Shown here in pieces: positions 25,193 to 33,799 of a stretch of 64,000 nucleotides of DNA. Both the position numbers and the translations under genes were made by a program. Every line of letters begins with the position of its first letter. The first letter of the stretch is position 1. Below the pieces are notes generated by a model. The model was given only the letters and a program-made list of their open reading frames with translations, made no database searches and had not been told where the DNA came from. Location: NCBI RefSeq assembly GCF_021117295.1, contig NZ_CP088247.1:434001-498000 (forward strand). The letters are read 5' to 3'. Source of the DNA: Methylorubrum sp. B1-46 (GTDB taxonomy: Bacteria > Pseudomonadota > Alphaproteobacteria > Rhizobiales > Beijerinckiaceae).

Positions 25193-26086
25193 TCAGGCAG
25201 CTGCCGCGCCCTTCGTCCGCACCGGCCCGACGCTCTTGCCGTCCAGCACCTGTCGCAGGCGCTCGACATCCTCGAAATTGTTCGAGGTGAGATCGGTGAC
25301 GTCGCCCTCGACCAACGCATCGACGTGGCGGCAGCGGCGGCGATGCGTGCCGGCCGGGCAGGAGCAGCGCAAATAGGGCCCGTCCGTCCGCTCCTCGAAC
25401 TCCAGCACGTAGCGGCTGCCGGTACTGCCGCGCATGGCGAAACGCAGGTCGCCTTTAGGCCGCAGATCGACGATGCCGGAGGCCCGCAGGGCATGGGCGG
25501 AGGTGGAGCGGCTGAAATCGCGCCGCGGCCCGGCCACCGCCCGGATCGGCGTCAGCCCGAGGCCGCGAGCAAGGTCGGCGATGTCCGCCGCGCCGGTCTC
25601 ACGCAGGGCCGCGAGCGCGATCTCGGCGCAGGCATAGGCATCCTCGCCGGCATCGTGATGCTCGAAGCGGATGCCGAGGCGTCCCGCCACCTTGGCCAGC
25701 CCGTGCCCGCCGGGATCGGGGAAGATGCGCCGGGCGATCTGCAGGGTGCAGTGCCCGGCCATGTCCGGCACCGCCTCGCCCCAGGCCGCGAGCGAGGCGG
25801 CGAGAACGCCCATGTCGAAACCGGCATTGTGGGCCAGCATCAGCCGGCCCGAGAGGTCTGGCCGGAACTCGGCGAAGACTTCGGGAAACGTCGGCGCATC
25901 GCGCACATCCGCCGGCAGGATGCCGTGGATGCGAATGTTGCCGGGGGAGAACCGCATCTGCGGCGGGCGGATCAGCCGCGTCTCCCGCCGCACCACACGG
26001 TCGCCCTCGATCCAGGCAAGCCCGACCGCGCAGGCGCTGTCGCGCCGCTCGTTGGCGGTCTCGAAATCGATCGCGACGACGCTCAT
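25193..26086 (-). CDS. DEDDh 3'-5' exonuclease fused to a SWIM zinc finger
   Basis: 297 residues from the ATG at 26086. Residues 1-160 are a DnaQ/PolC-like exonuclease: AIDFET (Asp7, Glu9), AHNAGFD (Asp91), and a final His144/Asp149 pair (HHDAGEDA), giving the DEDDh set. Such enzymes degrade ssDNA or RNA 3' to 5' and serve in proofreading or repair. The C-terminal part contains CSC (241-243) and CRH (252-254), i.e. CxC-x8-CxH, the SWIM zinc-binding motif, preceded by LRFAMRGSTGSRYVLEFEER as in SWIM modules. This is not the replicative epsilon subunit. The SWIM finger probably adds nucleic-acid or protein binding. Fused DEDDh-SWIM proteins are unusual to my knowledge. Confidence 0.85.
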   Translation of the reverse strand: MSVVAIDFETANERRDSACAVGLAWIEGDRVVRRETRLIRPPQMRFSPGNIRIHGILPADVRDAPTFPEVFAEFRPDLSGRLMLAHNAGFDMGVLAASLAAWGEAVPDMAGHCTLQIARRIFPDPGGHGLAKVAGRLGIRFEHHDAGEDAYACAEIALAALRETGAADIADLARGLGLTPIRAVAGPRRDFSRSTSAHALRASGIVDLRPKGDLRFAMRGSTGSRYVLEFEERTDGPYLRCSCPAGTHRRRCRHVDALVEGDVTDLTSNNFEDVERLRQVLDGKSVGPVRTKGAAAA

Positions 26087-26136
26087 GCCCCTCAGATTAA
26101 GGGGCTGGGAACCGATCCCGCAAGGCGCGGATCGGC

Positions 26137-29100
26137 TCACCCTGCATCCGGCTGCCCGAGATGACGGTCGAAGATCGTCCGCACCGTCCGCCGCTCCTCG
26201 TCGAGCCGGGCGGTGAGCGCCCTCGCATCCGGCAGGCTGGCGGCGCGGGCGAGGCGGGCGAGCGCTACGTCGGAGGCCTGTGTCGGGTCGCCCTCGACCA
26301 TCAGGCGCTGCCAGTGCTGCACGTCGTCGAGGAGCCGGTAGGCGCCGTCGAGCCGTTCCGCCTCGTCGGCGGCGATAAGACCGGCTTGCGCCGCCCGCGC
26401 GATGACGTCCGGGGCATCGTGACCGATCAGCTCGGGATGCGCGTGGGCATGGCCGAGGACGAGAGCCTGCGCCAGGAAATCGAGATCGAGCAGACCGCCG
26501 GGACTGAGCTTGAGGTCGAGGGGGCCGTGGTCGCCCTTCTCGTCCTCCACCGTGGCGCGCATGCTCCGCACGGAGCGGTTCACCGCGGCGGGATCGCGGG
26601 GCTGCATCAGCGCGTCGCGGATCACGGATTGAGCCTCTGCGGCAAGGCTCTCGTCACCGGCGATGACGCGGGCGCGGGTCAGGGCCATGTGCTCCCACAG
26701 CTCGGCCTCCTCGCGCTGGTAGGCGCGGAAGCTGCGGAACTGCGCCGCCGTCGCACCCTGGCCGCCGCCGGGGCGCAGGCGCAGATCCACCTCGTAGAGC
26801 AGGCCGCGCCGGGTCGGGGCGGTGAGTGCCGCCACGAGGCGCTGGGTCAGCCGGTTATAGGCCACCGCCGCGTCGAGCGGTTTCGGGCCGGTATTGGTGC
26901 GGTTCTCCGGGTCGAAATCGTAGAGTACGACGAGGTCGAGGTCGGATTCCGCCGTGAGCTGACGCGAGCCGAGCCGGCCGTAGCCGAGTACGACTATGCG
27001 GCCTCCCGGAATCGCCCCGTGATCGGCGAAGAAGGCGTTCGCGACGGCCTCCAGGGCGGTCGCGACGGCGGCATCCGCGATCGCCGAGAAGGCGCAGCCC
27101 GCCGCCTGCGGAGTCAGGATGCCGGAGAGCATCCGGGCGCCGGTGAGGAAGCGAAGCTGGCGCGCCGCGTCGCGGCTTCGGTCGAGGAAGACTTCGTGGC
27201 TGTCGGGCCGGCCGAGCAGCGCGCGGTAATGCGCGGCGATGGCTGCCGCGTCGACGGTCGGGTCGACGAAGTCGGGGTCGATCACCGCGTCGAGCACGTG
27301 CGGCGAGAACGCGACGGTACCCGCCAGCCGCGGGGCGCTGCCGAGCAAATCGGCGAAGAGCAGCCGCAGGCGCTCGTGCTCGCGCAGGATGGTCAGAAGC
27401 TCCACCGCCGCCGGCATGCGGCCGAAGGCGCGGTCGAGATTGGCGAGCGCCGCGTCCGGATCAGGCGTGCCGGAGAGCGCCTTGATGAGGGCGGGGACCA
27501 GTTCGGTCAGCACCTCGCGGGCGCGGGGGCTGCGCACCGCCGCGCGGCGGCCGAAATGCCAGCCGCGCACGGTATCGGTGACGCGCTCCGGATCGCGGAA
27601 GCCCAGGCTTCGCAGGGTGGCCAGCGTCGCCGGATCGTCGGCGGATCCGCTGAAGACGAGGTCGCCCACCTCTGAGGAGAGATCGGGCCCGGCCTCGAAC
27701 AGCAGGGCGTAATGCGCCTGCACCCGGCGGGCGTGGGCGAGAAGGGCCGCCTCGAAGCCGGCGAGATCCGGATATCCGGCAAAGCGCGCAAAATCCTCCA
27801 GCTCGGCCCGGTCGGTCGGCAGGCGCTGGGTCTGCTCGTCACGCACCATCTGCAGGCGGTGCTCGATCGTGCGCAGGAAGGCGTAGGCCTGGGCCAGCTC
27901 GTCCCGCGCCTGCGCCGAGATCCAGCCGTCCTCGTGAAGGCTGGCCAGCATCGGCACCGTCGAGCGCCCGCGCAGCATCGGGCGGCGGCCACCGAAGACG
28001 AGCTGCTGGGTCTGGACGAAGAACTCGATCTCGCGGATGCCGCCGCGGCCGAGCTTGATGTCGTGGCCAGCCACCGCCAGCGCCTCGTGCCCGCGCACGG
28101 CGTGGATCTGCCGCTTCATGGCGTGCACGTCGGCGATCGCGGCGAAGTCGAAATACTTGCGCCAGACGAAGGGCGTAAGATCGGCCAGGAAGCGTTCGCC
28201 CACGGCGATGTCGCCGGCGATGGCGCGGGCCTTGATGAAGGCCGCCCGCTCCCAGTTCTGCCCCGTGGTCTCGTAATAGACATAGGCCGAGGCGAGGCTC
28301 ATCGCGGTCGGCGTCGAGCCGGGATCGGGGCGCAGGCGGTAATCGACCCGGTGGACATAGCCGTCGCGGGTGCGCTCCTGCAGCAGCTTGGCGGCGCCCT
28401 GCGCCAGTTTGGTGAAGAACGGCGTCGGCTCCAGCCCCTCCTTCAGGGGCACGGCCTCGGGATCAAAGAAGACGATCAGGTCGATGTCGCTCGAATAGTT
28501 CAGCTCCCGCCCGCCGAGCTTGCCGAGACCCAGCACGACGAGACCCGAACCCGCCTGCGGCTCGTCCCGGTCCTTCGGCAGGAAGCGGCCTGAGGCGGCG
28601 GCCTGGAGCAGCATGGCATCGATCGCCGCCGAGACCGAAGCGTCGGCGAAATCGGAGAGCGCGGCGGTCACGCGCTCCAGCGGCCAGACCCCGCCGATAT
28701 CGGCGAGCGCCACGAGGAGCGCGTGCTCGGCGCGGTTACGGCGCAGCGTCCTGCCGACCGCGACGAGATCGGGCGCCGCCCCCTCCCCCGCCCGTCCGGC
28801 GGCGCGCTGGGCGGCGATGATGCGGGCATCGGCGGCCTCAGGCGCCTCGTCAAACAGTCGGGCGAGCCGGGCGGGATCGCGCGAGGCTAGGGACCAGAGG
28901 AAGGTCGAGTGGTCCGCGAGCGCCGTGAGAAGGTCCCGCACCGTCCCCTCTCGCAGGGCGGGAGGAAGCGCGTCGGCAATCTCTTCGAACCGCGCCCGCG
29001 CCGCCTCGGGATCGGATAGCGGCGGCGCCTGCTTCAGTCGCGCGATCAGGGGCGCCGTGCCGTCGTCGCGGGCAACCTGCCCGTCGTTTCGCCTGCCCAT
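26137..29100 (-). CDS. glnE: Bifunctional glutamine synthetase adenylyl-/deadenylyltransferase
   Basis: 987 residues. GlnE adenylylates glutamine synthetase to switch it off and removes AMP to switch it on, guided by PII and glutamine. Two nucleotidyltransferase domains are visible: N-terminal adenylyl-removase (residues ~190-212, LGKLGGRELNYSSDIDLIVF) and C-terminal adenylyltransferase (~700-730, LGYGRLGSRQLTAESDLDLV), each with the paired Asp of the Gx11DxD fold. The regulatory helical region (IREIEFFVQTQQLVFGG) is intact. The start ATG has GAAGGGACGG upstream. With glnD at 37283-40069 and the sigma54-driven nitrate transporter, it forms a nitrogen-control theme in the window. Confidence 0.96.
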   Translation of the reverse strand: MGRRNDGQVARDDGTAPLIARLKQAPPLSDPEAARARFEEIADALPPALREGTVRDLLTALADHSTFLWSLASRDPARLARLFDEAPEAADARIIAAQRAAGRAGEGAAPDLVAVGRTLRRNRAEHALLVALADIGGVWPLERVTAALSDFADASVSAAIDAMLLQAAASGRFLPKDRDEPQAGSGLVVLGLGKLGGRELNYSSDIDLIVFFDPEAVPLKEGLEPTPFFTKLAQGAAKLLQERTRDGYVHRVDYRLRPDPGSTPTAMSLASAYVYYETTGQNWERAAFIKARAIAGDIAVGERFLADLTPFVWRKYFDFAAIADVHAMKRQIHAVRGHEALAVAGHDIKLGRGGIREIEFFVQTQQLVFGGRRPMLRGRSTVPMLASLHEDGWISAQARDELAQAYAFLRTIEHRLQMVRDEQTQRLPTDRAELEDFARFAGYPDLAGFEAALLAHARRVQAHYALLFEAGPDLSSEVGDLVFSGSADDPATLATLRSLGFRDPERVTDTVRGWHFGRRAAVRSPRAREVLTELVPALIKALSGTPDPDAALANLDRAFGRMPAAVELLTILREHERLRLLFADLLGSAPRLAGTVAFSPHVLDAVIDPDFVDPTVDAAAIAAHYRALLGRPDSHEVFLDRSRDAARQLRFLTGARMLSGILTPQAAGCAFSAIADAAVATALEAVANAFFADHGAIPGGRIVVLGYGRLGSRQLTAESDLDLVVLYDFDPENRTNTGPKPLDAAVAYNRLTQRLVAALTAPTRRGLLYEVDLRLRPGGGQGATAAQFRSFRAYQREEAELWEHMALTRARVIAGDESLAAEAQSVIRDALMQPRDPAAVNRSVRSMRATVEDEKGDHGPLDLKLSPGGLLDLDFLAQALVLGHAHAHPELIGHDAPDVIARAAQAGLIAADEAERLDGAYRLLDDVQHWQRLMVEGDPTQASDVALARLARAASLPDARALTARLDEERRTVRTIFDRHLGQPDAG

Positions 29101-29236
29101 GCCGTCCCTTCTTCGCTCCGAAGCGTCCGCATCGCCGTCGCGCCGCGGCTCTGCCCATCAAACGCGCAAATCGGGATCTGCCAAGGGACTTTCAGGACGG
29201 CACGGCAAGGAACGGGCGTGAGGGCGCCCTCGGATT

Positions 29237-30634
29237 TCAGGCTGCCCGGAGCGTTCCGACGAAATCGCGAACGGTCTCGGCGAGGGCGTCGCATTCCCCG
29301 GCCAGACGCGCGGAGGCGTCGAGACCGGCCGCCGCAGCCGAGCCGGTCAGGTCGGCGGAATGAGCAAGGCCGTCGAGATTGTCCGAGACCGCGCCCGTTC
29401 GCCGGGCCGCCCGCTCGGCGTTGCCGGCGATCGCGCTGGCCGCCGCCCCCTGCCCTTCCACCGCAGCGGCGACCGAGCGGGTGATGGTCCCGAGTTCCTC
29501 GATCGTCCCGCCGATCCGGCCGATCGCCGCGACCGCCTGCCCCGTCTGGCTTTGGATCGCGAGAATCTGAGCTTCGATCTCCTGCGTCGCGCGGGCGGTG
29601 CGGGCAGCAAGCGCCTTCACCTCGCCGGCCACCACGCCGAACCCCCGCCCGGCCGCGCCGGCGCGCGAGGCTTCGATGGTCGCGTTGAGCGCGAGCAGGT
29701 TGGTCTGCTCGGCAATGGTGCCGATGAAAAGCACGATCTGGTTGATGCGCTGCGCCGCCTCGGCCAATGCGCGCACGGTCTCGTCGGTCTGCTCCGCTTC
29801 TCGCGTCGCCCGGACGGCCACCTCGGCAGCGCGCGTCATGTGGCTCCCGATCTCGAGCACGGTGGCCGAGAGCGTACCGGCCGCAGCCGCGACGCCCTGC
29901 ACGTCGGCAGCGGTGTCCTGCGAGGCGGTGGATAAATCCGCCGTGCGGCGGGCGGCGTCGCCCGCCGCGGCCGAGAGATCCTGCGAGGCGTGCCGCACCC
30001 GCTTGGCGGATTCGGCGGCTTCCCGGACGAGCCGGTTCACGCTGCTCTCGAAACGCTCGGCGAGCTCGCCGGCGGTGCGGTGACGCTCGGCCCGGGCCTC
30101 GGATTCGGCCACGCTCTGGCGATGATGAGCGTCCGCCTCGGCGGCACGTGCGGCATCGGCTGCGGCGAGGGAGCGCGCCGAGACCGAGAACAGGGATGCG
30201 AGCTGCACGCTGAGCCAGACGAGGACGGCGGTCTCCAGCACGACGATCACCGCGTGGAGCACCACCCGGCCGAAATCGGCGCCGTCCGGATAGACCGCGG
30301 CCGGCAGGAGCAGGTTCAGGCCGAGATGGTGCAGGGCCGTCACCGCAGCCGCGGTGAGCAGCACGCGCCAGTCGCAATAGGCCGACAGCACCGCCAAGGC
30401 AGCGAAGAAGTACATGTGCAGGTCGAGCTGCCAGGAATGGCCGGATGCCGCAGCAAGCAACAGCGCCACCATGCCGACCATCGCCACCGCCACGGTGAGG
30501 CGCGTGGCGAGTCCGTCGCCATTCAACCGCCACGTAACGGTCGCCGCCGCAGCAAGGCCGAACGCCATCAGCCCCTGAGCCGCGATCGGGTTTCCGAGGG
30601 CGGCGGCCACGGCGACGTTGAACGGCACGTGCAA
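29237..30634 (-). CDS. Membrane methyl-accepting chemotaxis protein, probable N-terminal nonsense codon
   Basis: 465 residues counted from TTG at 30634. About five membrane segments (residues 1-130), with no periplasmic sensor domain, are followed by a long coiled coil and the MCP signalling hairpin: GTIAEQTNLLALNATIEASR and GAAGRGFGVVAGEVKALAAR (normally EAARAGE in the first part). No CheR pentapeptide is visible at the C-terminus. It would feed CheA/CheW arrays. The upstream frame has an ATG at 30709 that overlaps the previous gene's stop (ATGA) and is in the same frame, but its third codon is TAA (30703-30701), so the natural N-terminus is probably cut. Translation from TTG (30634) has no ribosome site. 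It may be a null or leaky allele. Confidence 0.75.
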   Translation of the reverse strand: MHVPFNVAVAAALGNPIAAQGLMAFGLAAAATVTWRLNGDGLATRLTVAVAMVGMVALLLAAASGHSWQLDLHMYFFAALAVLSAYCDWRVLLTAAAVTALHHLGLNLLLPAAVYPDGADFGRVVLHAVIVVLETAVLVWLSVQLASLFSVSARSLAAADAARAAEADAHHRQSVAESEARAERHRTAGELAERFESSVNRLVREAAESAKRVRHASQDLSAAAGDAARRTADLSTASQDTAADVQGVAAAAGTLSATVLEIGSHMTRAAEVAVRATREAEQTDETVRALAEAAQRINQIVLFIGTIAEQTNLLALNATIEASRAGAAGRGFGVVAGEVKALAARTARATQEIEAQILAIQSQTGQAVAAIGRIGGTIEELGTITRSVAAAVEGQGAAASAIAGNAERAARRTGAVSDNLDGLAHSADLTGSAAAAGLDASARLAGECDALAETVRDFVGTLRAA

Positions 30635-30700
30635 CCAAAGCAGGGCGATGAGGCCGCGGCTCGCGGCGCGGCGGAGGCTGTCGAGATCACGCGGGCGGGA

Positions 30701-30709
30701 TTAGGTCAT
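30701..30709 (-). other. ATG-ACC-TAA at the start of the chemoreceptor
   Basis: Reading the minus strand from 30709: ATG ACC TAA, then 22 sense codons in the same frame run straight into the first hydrophobic segment of the chemoreceptor (SRPRDLDSLRRAASRGLIAL then LWL-HVPFN). The ATG is coupled to the upstream gene's TGA (ATGA). This suggests a single-base nonsense change in an originally normal start region. Confidence 0.6.
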
Positions 30710-31095
30710 GGTGCTGAATCTCGGGGGGCCGGCTTTGGGAATCGCGGCGTTACGGGAGGGGTGCAGAGGCCAGAGCCCCGTGGGTCGAACAGGAGGAGGG
30801 CACCGGCCGACCGCAGGCGCTCGGCGAAATCGGGCGCGGACGATTGAGTGACGACGAGCCCCGGCAGGCGACCGAGGCCCAGCACGGCGCCACCCGCTGC
30901 TACCGCCGCGCCGAGGCTGCGGCCCGGCTCCCACCACAGCGGAAACAGGGCGGCAACCGGCCGGTCCGGTTCCCCCATCGGCGCTCCGAGCCACGCCGAG
31001 CCGATCAGGCTCGCCAGCAGGAGGGCCACGGGCAGCATCAAGCTTCGAGCGGAACCCGATTCGGACGGCTGAGACCGGATGCCTTCCCCTGCCAT
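30706..31095 (-). CDS. Hypothetical membrane-anchored protein
   Basis: 129 residues from the ATG at 31095 (an in-frame GTG at 31101 is also possible). One clear hydrophobic segment (LMLPVALLLASLIGSAWLGA) after a short N-terminal cytoplasmic stretch is followed by a weaker hydrophobic Ala/Gly-rich segment (SLGAAVAAGGAVLGLGRLPG) and a Pro-rich C-terminus. No family recognised. Its stop overlaps the presumed ATG of the chemoreceptor (ATGA), so the two were cotranscribed and coupled. Confidence 0.55.
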   Translation of the reverse strand: MAGEGIRSQPSESGSARSLMLPVALLLASLIGSAWLGAPMGEPDRPVAALFPLWWEPGRSLGAAVAAGGAVLGLGRLPGLVVTQSSAPDFAERLRSAGALLLFDPRGSGLCTPPVTPRFPKPAPRDSAP

Positions 31096-31101
31096 CGACA
31101 C

Positions 31102-31425
31102 GGCGCCATGCTACGACTTCGAACGAACCACAACCCAGCATTGATAACCAATGTTAAGTTCAGGTTACGCCGAGAACCGCTACGCCCGATCGGGCGCAAC
31201 CTTTCGCCCCCATCGATGACCGCGCTGACGAAAGCAGGCTGCCAAGGTGCTTCCGGGCGTACGCTCATCGTGTCGAGGGAATTTTTCCGCGACTCGGCCG
31301 TCCTGTCTTAAGAGCTTTGGGGCGCGGGTCCGCGCCGTCTCCGGTTGAACCCAGCCGGGCCGAAGCGACATACTCTCGAGGTACCTCCGGCGGACGACAC
31401 GGCGACCGAGGACGAAAGTGAATCG
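31102..31425. other. Intergenic region between divergent membrane-protein genes
   Basis: About 320 nt. The central part (31130-31180, AGCATTGATAACCAATGTTA then AGTTCAGGTTACG) is the most AT-rich stretch here and probably contains the divergent promoters, but I cannot name a box. Short open frames overlap, without supporting features. Confidence 0.45.
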
Positions 31426-31641
31426 ATGAGCAGCACCAGTTTCGTTCCCTTCGCCGAAGCCGCCGTCTTCACGCTCGGCTGCGCGCTGATCGCGAGCCGC
31501 CGGTTCGACCCGCAGCGGCTGGGGGCGGTGCTGGGCCTCGCCACGGTCACGCTCGCGGTTCTGCTGGTGGTGTTCGCTCTCCCCGGCAGCCCGCAAATGA
31601 CGCTCGCCGACCCCGATGGCGTGCGCAACTTCCTGAACTGA
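31426..31641 (+). CDS. Small membrane protein with two predicted helices
   Basis: 71 residues from the ATG at 31426: hydrophobic helix VPFAEAAVFTLGCALIA, a short loop (SRRFDPQRL), second helix GAVLGLATVTLAVLLVVFAL, then a hydrophilic tail. Probably an inner-membrane hairpin. No family recognised. It converges with the sensor kinase gene (9-nt gap). The start is chosen because coding features begin there; the longer upstream frame is hydrophilic and unsupported. Confidence 0.55.
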   Translation: MSSTSFVPFAEAAVFTLGCALIASRRFDPQRLGAVLGLATVTLAVLLVVFALPGSPQMTLADPDGVRNFLN

Positions 31642-31650
31642 CCGACACCG

Positions 31651-33078
31651 CTACGTCGTGGTCGCCGGCAGGTTCAGCGTGACGGCGAGGCCCGGCGCGT
31701 TGTCGGCAAGCTCGAGGCTTCCGCCGTGAAGCCGAGAGACGGCGTTGACGAGGCTCAGCCCCAGGCCGAAGCCGGGGCGCGTGCGGGCCGCGTCGAGTCG
31801 CACGAAGCGGTCGAGCACCCGCCCGCGCTCCCCTTCCGGGATGCCGGGGCCGCGATCCGCGACGGTGATCCGCACGGCGCCGTCGGCCCGTACGGCACTC
31901 ACCGAGATCGCCTGCGGACCGGCCTCGGGTGACTGCGCGCCGTACTTGATGGCGTTGTCGAGGAGGTTGGCGATGGCTTGGCCCACCAGCTCGCGGTTAC
32001 CGTCGAGGGTCAGGTCCGGTTCCGTGCGGACGATGAGGCTCAGGCCTCTGTCCTCGGCCAGGGGCTCGTAGAGTTCGGCCACTTCCCGCGCCACCGCCCC
32101 GGCGTCAAACCGGCGCAGGCTCTCGGGTGCGTTGCCGGCCTCCAAACGGGCGATGGTCAGCAGCGCGTTGAACACCCGGATCAGCCCGTCGCTGTCCTCG
32201 ATCACGCCCTCGATCGCCGTGCGCAGCGCCTCCGGCGTCTCGGCCGTGCGCAAGGCCTCGTCGGCGCGGTTGCGCAGGCGCGTGAGCGGCGTCTTGAGAT
32301 CGTGGGCGATGTTGTCGGAGACCTCCTTCATCCCGCGCATCAGTTCGCCGATGCGCTCCAGCATCAGGTTCAGATTCTGCGCGAGGCGGTCGAGCTCGTC
32401 CCCGGTGCCGGAGACCCGCAGACGCCCATCGAGATCGCCCGCCATGATGGTACGGGTCGTCTCGGTCATGTCGTCCACGCGCTTCAGGACGCGGCTGGCC
32501 ACGAACCAGCCGCCGAGCACGCCTAGCACCACGACCAGCGCGAGCGAGGAGCCGAAGGTGTTGCCGATCGCTGCGCGCAGGCGGTCGCGCTCCTCGGTGT
32601 CCCGGCCGACGAGGAGGCGGAAGCCCCCGGCGAGGTTGAAGACGCGCATGATCGCGCGGTGCTCGCCCTGGTCCGCCTCCGAGCCACGGCCGTAATACCC
32701 CTCGTACTGGCCGGGCCGAGCGAGGATGTCGGGCGAGACGCGGCTGACATTGCCGACGATGTGCTCGCCGGCCGGCGTGGTGACGAGATAGAGCGAGGCG
32801 CCGGGCTCCTTGGCGCGCCGCTCCACCACCGTGATGAGCCGGCGCAGGCCGCCCGCGGTATACTGCTCCGACAGGCCGTTGATCTCGGCATCGATGGTCG
32901 AGACGATCTGATCGTCGAGCACGCGGCGCGCGTTCCAGGCGACGTAGCCGAGGCCGAGCGAGGCCAGCACCGCGAACAGCACGAGGTAGGCGAGTGACAG
33001 CTTGAATGCCGTCGTGCGGAAGATCTTTCCCAGACGCGCGAGGAGGCCGTCCTGTGGCGGCGATGCGGCGGGGCTCAC
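31651..33078 (-). CDS. Two-component sensor histidine kinase
   Basis: 475 residues starting at GTG 33078, overlapping the response regulator's stop (GTGA). N-terminal membrane segment (LSLAYLVLFAVLASLGLGYV), a ~130-residue periplasmic sensor, a second segment (SLALVVVLGVLGGWFVAS), HAMP linker, then the H-box VSDNIAHDLKTPLTRLRNRA with His259. The N (IANLLDNAIKYG), G1 (ADRGPGIPEGER) and G2 (GFGLGLSLVNAV) boxes follow. It is a complete orthodox kinase. The ligand is unknown. Partner: the OmpR-type regulator immediately upstream. Confidence 0.95.
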   Translation of the reverse strand: MSPAASPPQDGLLARLGKIFRTTAFKLSLAYLVLFAVLASLGLGYVAWNARRVLDDQIVSTIDAEINGLSEQYTAGGLRRLITVVERRAKEPGASLYLVTTPAGEHIVGNVSRVSPDILARPGQYEGYYGRGSEADQGEHRAIMRVFNLAGGFRLLVGRDTEERDRLRAAIGNTFGSSLALVVVLGVLGGWFVASRVLKRVDDMTETTRTIMAGDLDGRLRVSGTGDELDRLAQNLNLMLERIGELMRGMKEVSDNIAHDLKTPLTRLRNRADEALRTAETPEALRTAIEGVIEDSDGLIRVFNALLTIARLEAGNAPESLRRFDAGAVAREVAELYEPLAEDRGLSLIVRTEPDLTLDGNRELVGQAIANLLDNAIKYGAQSPEAGPQAISVSAVRADGAVRITVADRGPGIPEGERGRVLDRFVRLDAARTRPGFGLGLSLVNAVSRLHGGSLELADNAPGLAVTLNLPATTT

Positions 33079-33773
33079 GGAAGTTGCGGCTCGTCCGGCC
33101 GGATGACGTAGCCGGCGCCGCGGACCGTGTGGATCATCGGATGCTCGAAGCCGCGATCGATCTTCGCGCGTAGCCGCGAGACGTGAACGTCGATGACGTT
33201 GGTCTGCGGGTCGAAGTGATAGTCCCAGACATGCTCCAGCAGCATCGTACGGGTCACGACCTGTCCGGCATGGCGCATGAGGTACTCGAGCAGCCGGAAC
33301 TCGCGCGGCTGCAGCACGATCTCGCGGCCCGCCCGCGTCACTCGGTGCGAGAGCCGGTCGAGTTCGAGATCGCCGACGCGGTAGGCGGTGGCCTCGCCGG
33401 GACCGGTCGCGGCCGTGCGGCGGCGGGCCAGCACCTCGGTGCGGGCGAGAAGCTCGGAGAAGGCGTAGGGTTTGGGGAGATAGTCGTCGCCGCCCGCCCG
33501 CAGCCCCTTCACCCGGTCATCCACCTGACCGAGCGCCGAGAGGATGAGGACCGGCGTGGCGATCGCCTGTTCGCGCAGCGAGCGCACGAGCGAGAGCCCG
33601 TCGAGCTTCGGCAGCATGCGATCGACGATCAGCACGTCGTAATCGCCCTCGCGAGCGAGCGCGTAGCCGTCGAGGCCGTCGCCGGCATGGTCCACGACGT
33701 GCCCGGCTTCCCGGAACGCTTTGACCAGATAGGCGGCGGCCTCGCGGTCGTCCTCGATGATGAGCAGGCGCAT
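33075..33773 (-). CDS. OmpR-family response regulator
   Basis: 232 residues. Receiver domain with Glu7/Asp8/Asp9 acidic cluster, phospho-acceptor Asp51 (LIVDRMLPKLDG) and Lys101 (LPKPYAFSE). C-terminal winged-helix domain (VGDLELDRLSHRVTRAGREI; LLEYLMRHAGQVVTRTMLLE; VHVSRLRAKIDRGFEHPMIH; TVRGAGYVIRPDE). Start ATG at 33773. Gene order osmC-like, response regulator, kinase on one strand suggests an operon in which the OsmC-like protein lies upstream by 26 nt. Confidence 0.95.
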   Translation of the reverse strand: MRLLIIEDDREAAAYLVKAFREAGHVVDHAGDGLDGYALAREGDYDVLIVDRMLPKLDGLSLVRSLREQAIATPVLILSALGQVDDRVKGLRAGGDDYLPKPYAFSELLARTEVLARRRTAATGPGEATAYRVGDLELDRLSHRVTRAGREIVLQPREFRLLEYLMRHAGQVVTRTMLLEHVWDYHFDPQTNVIDVHVSRLRAKIDRGFEHPMIHTVRGAGYVIRPDEPQLP

Positions 33774-33799
33774 GACGCCCGTCAGATAAGCTTCGCGGC

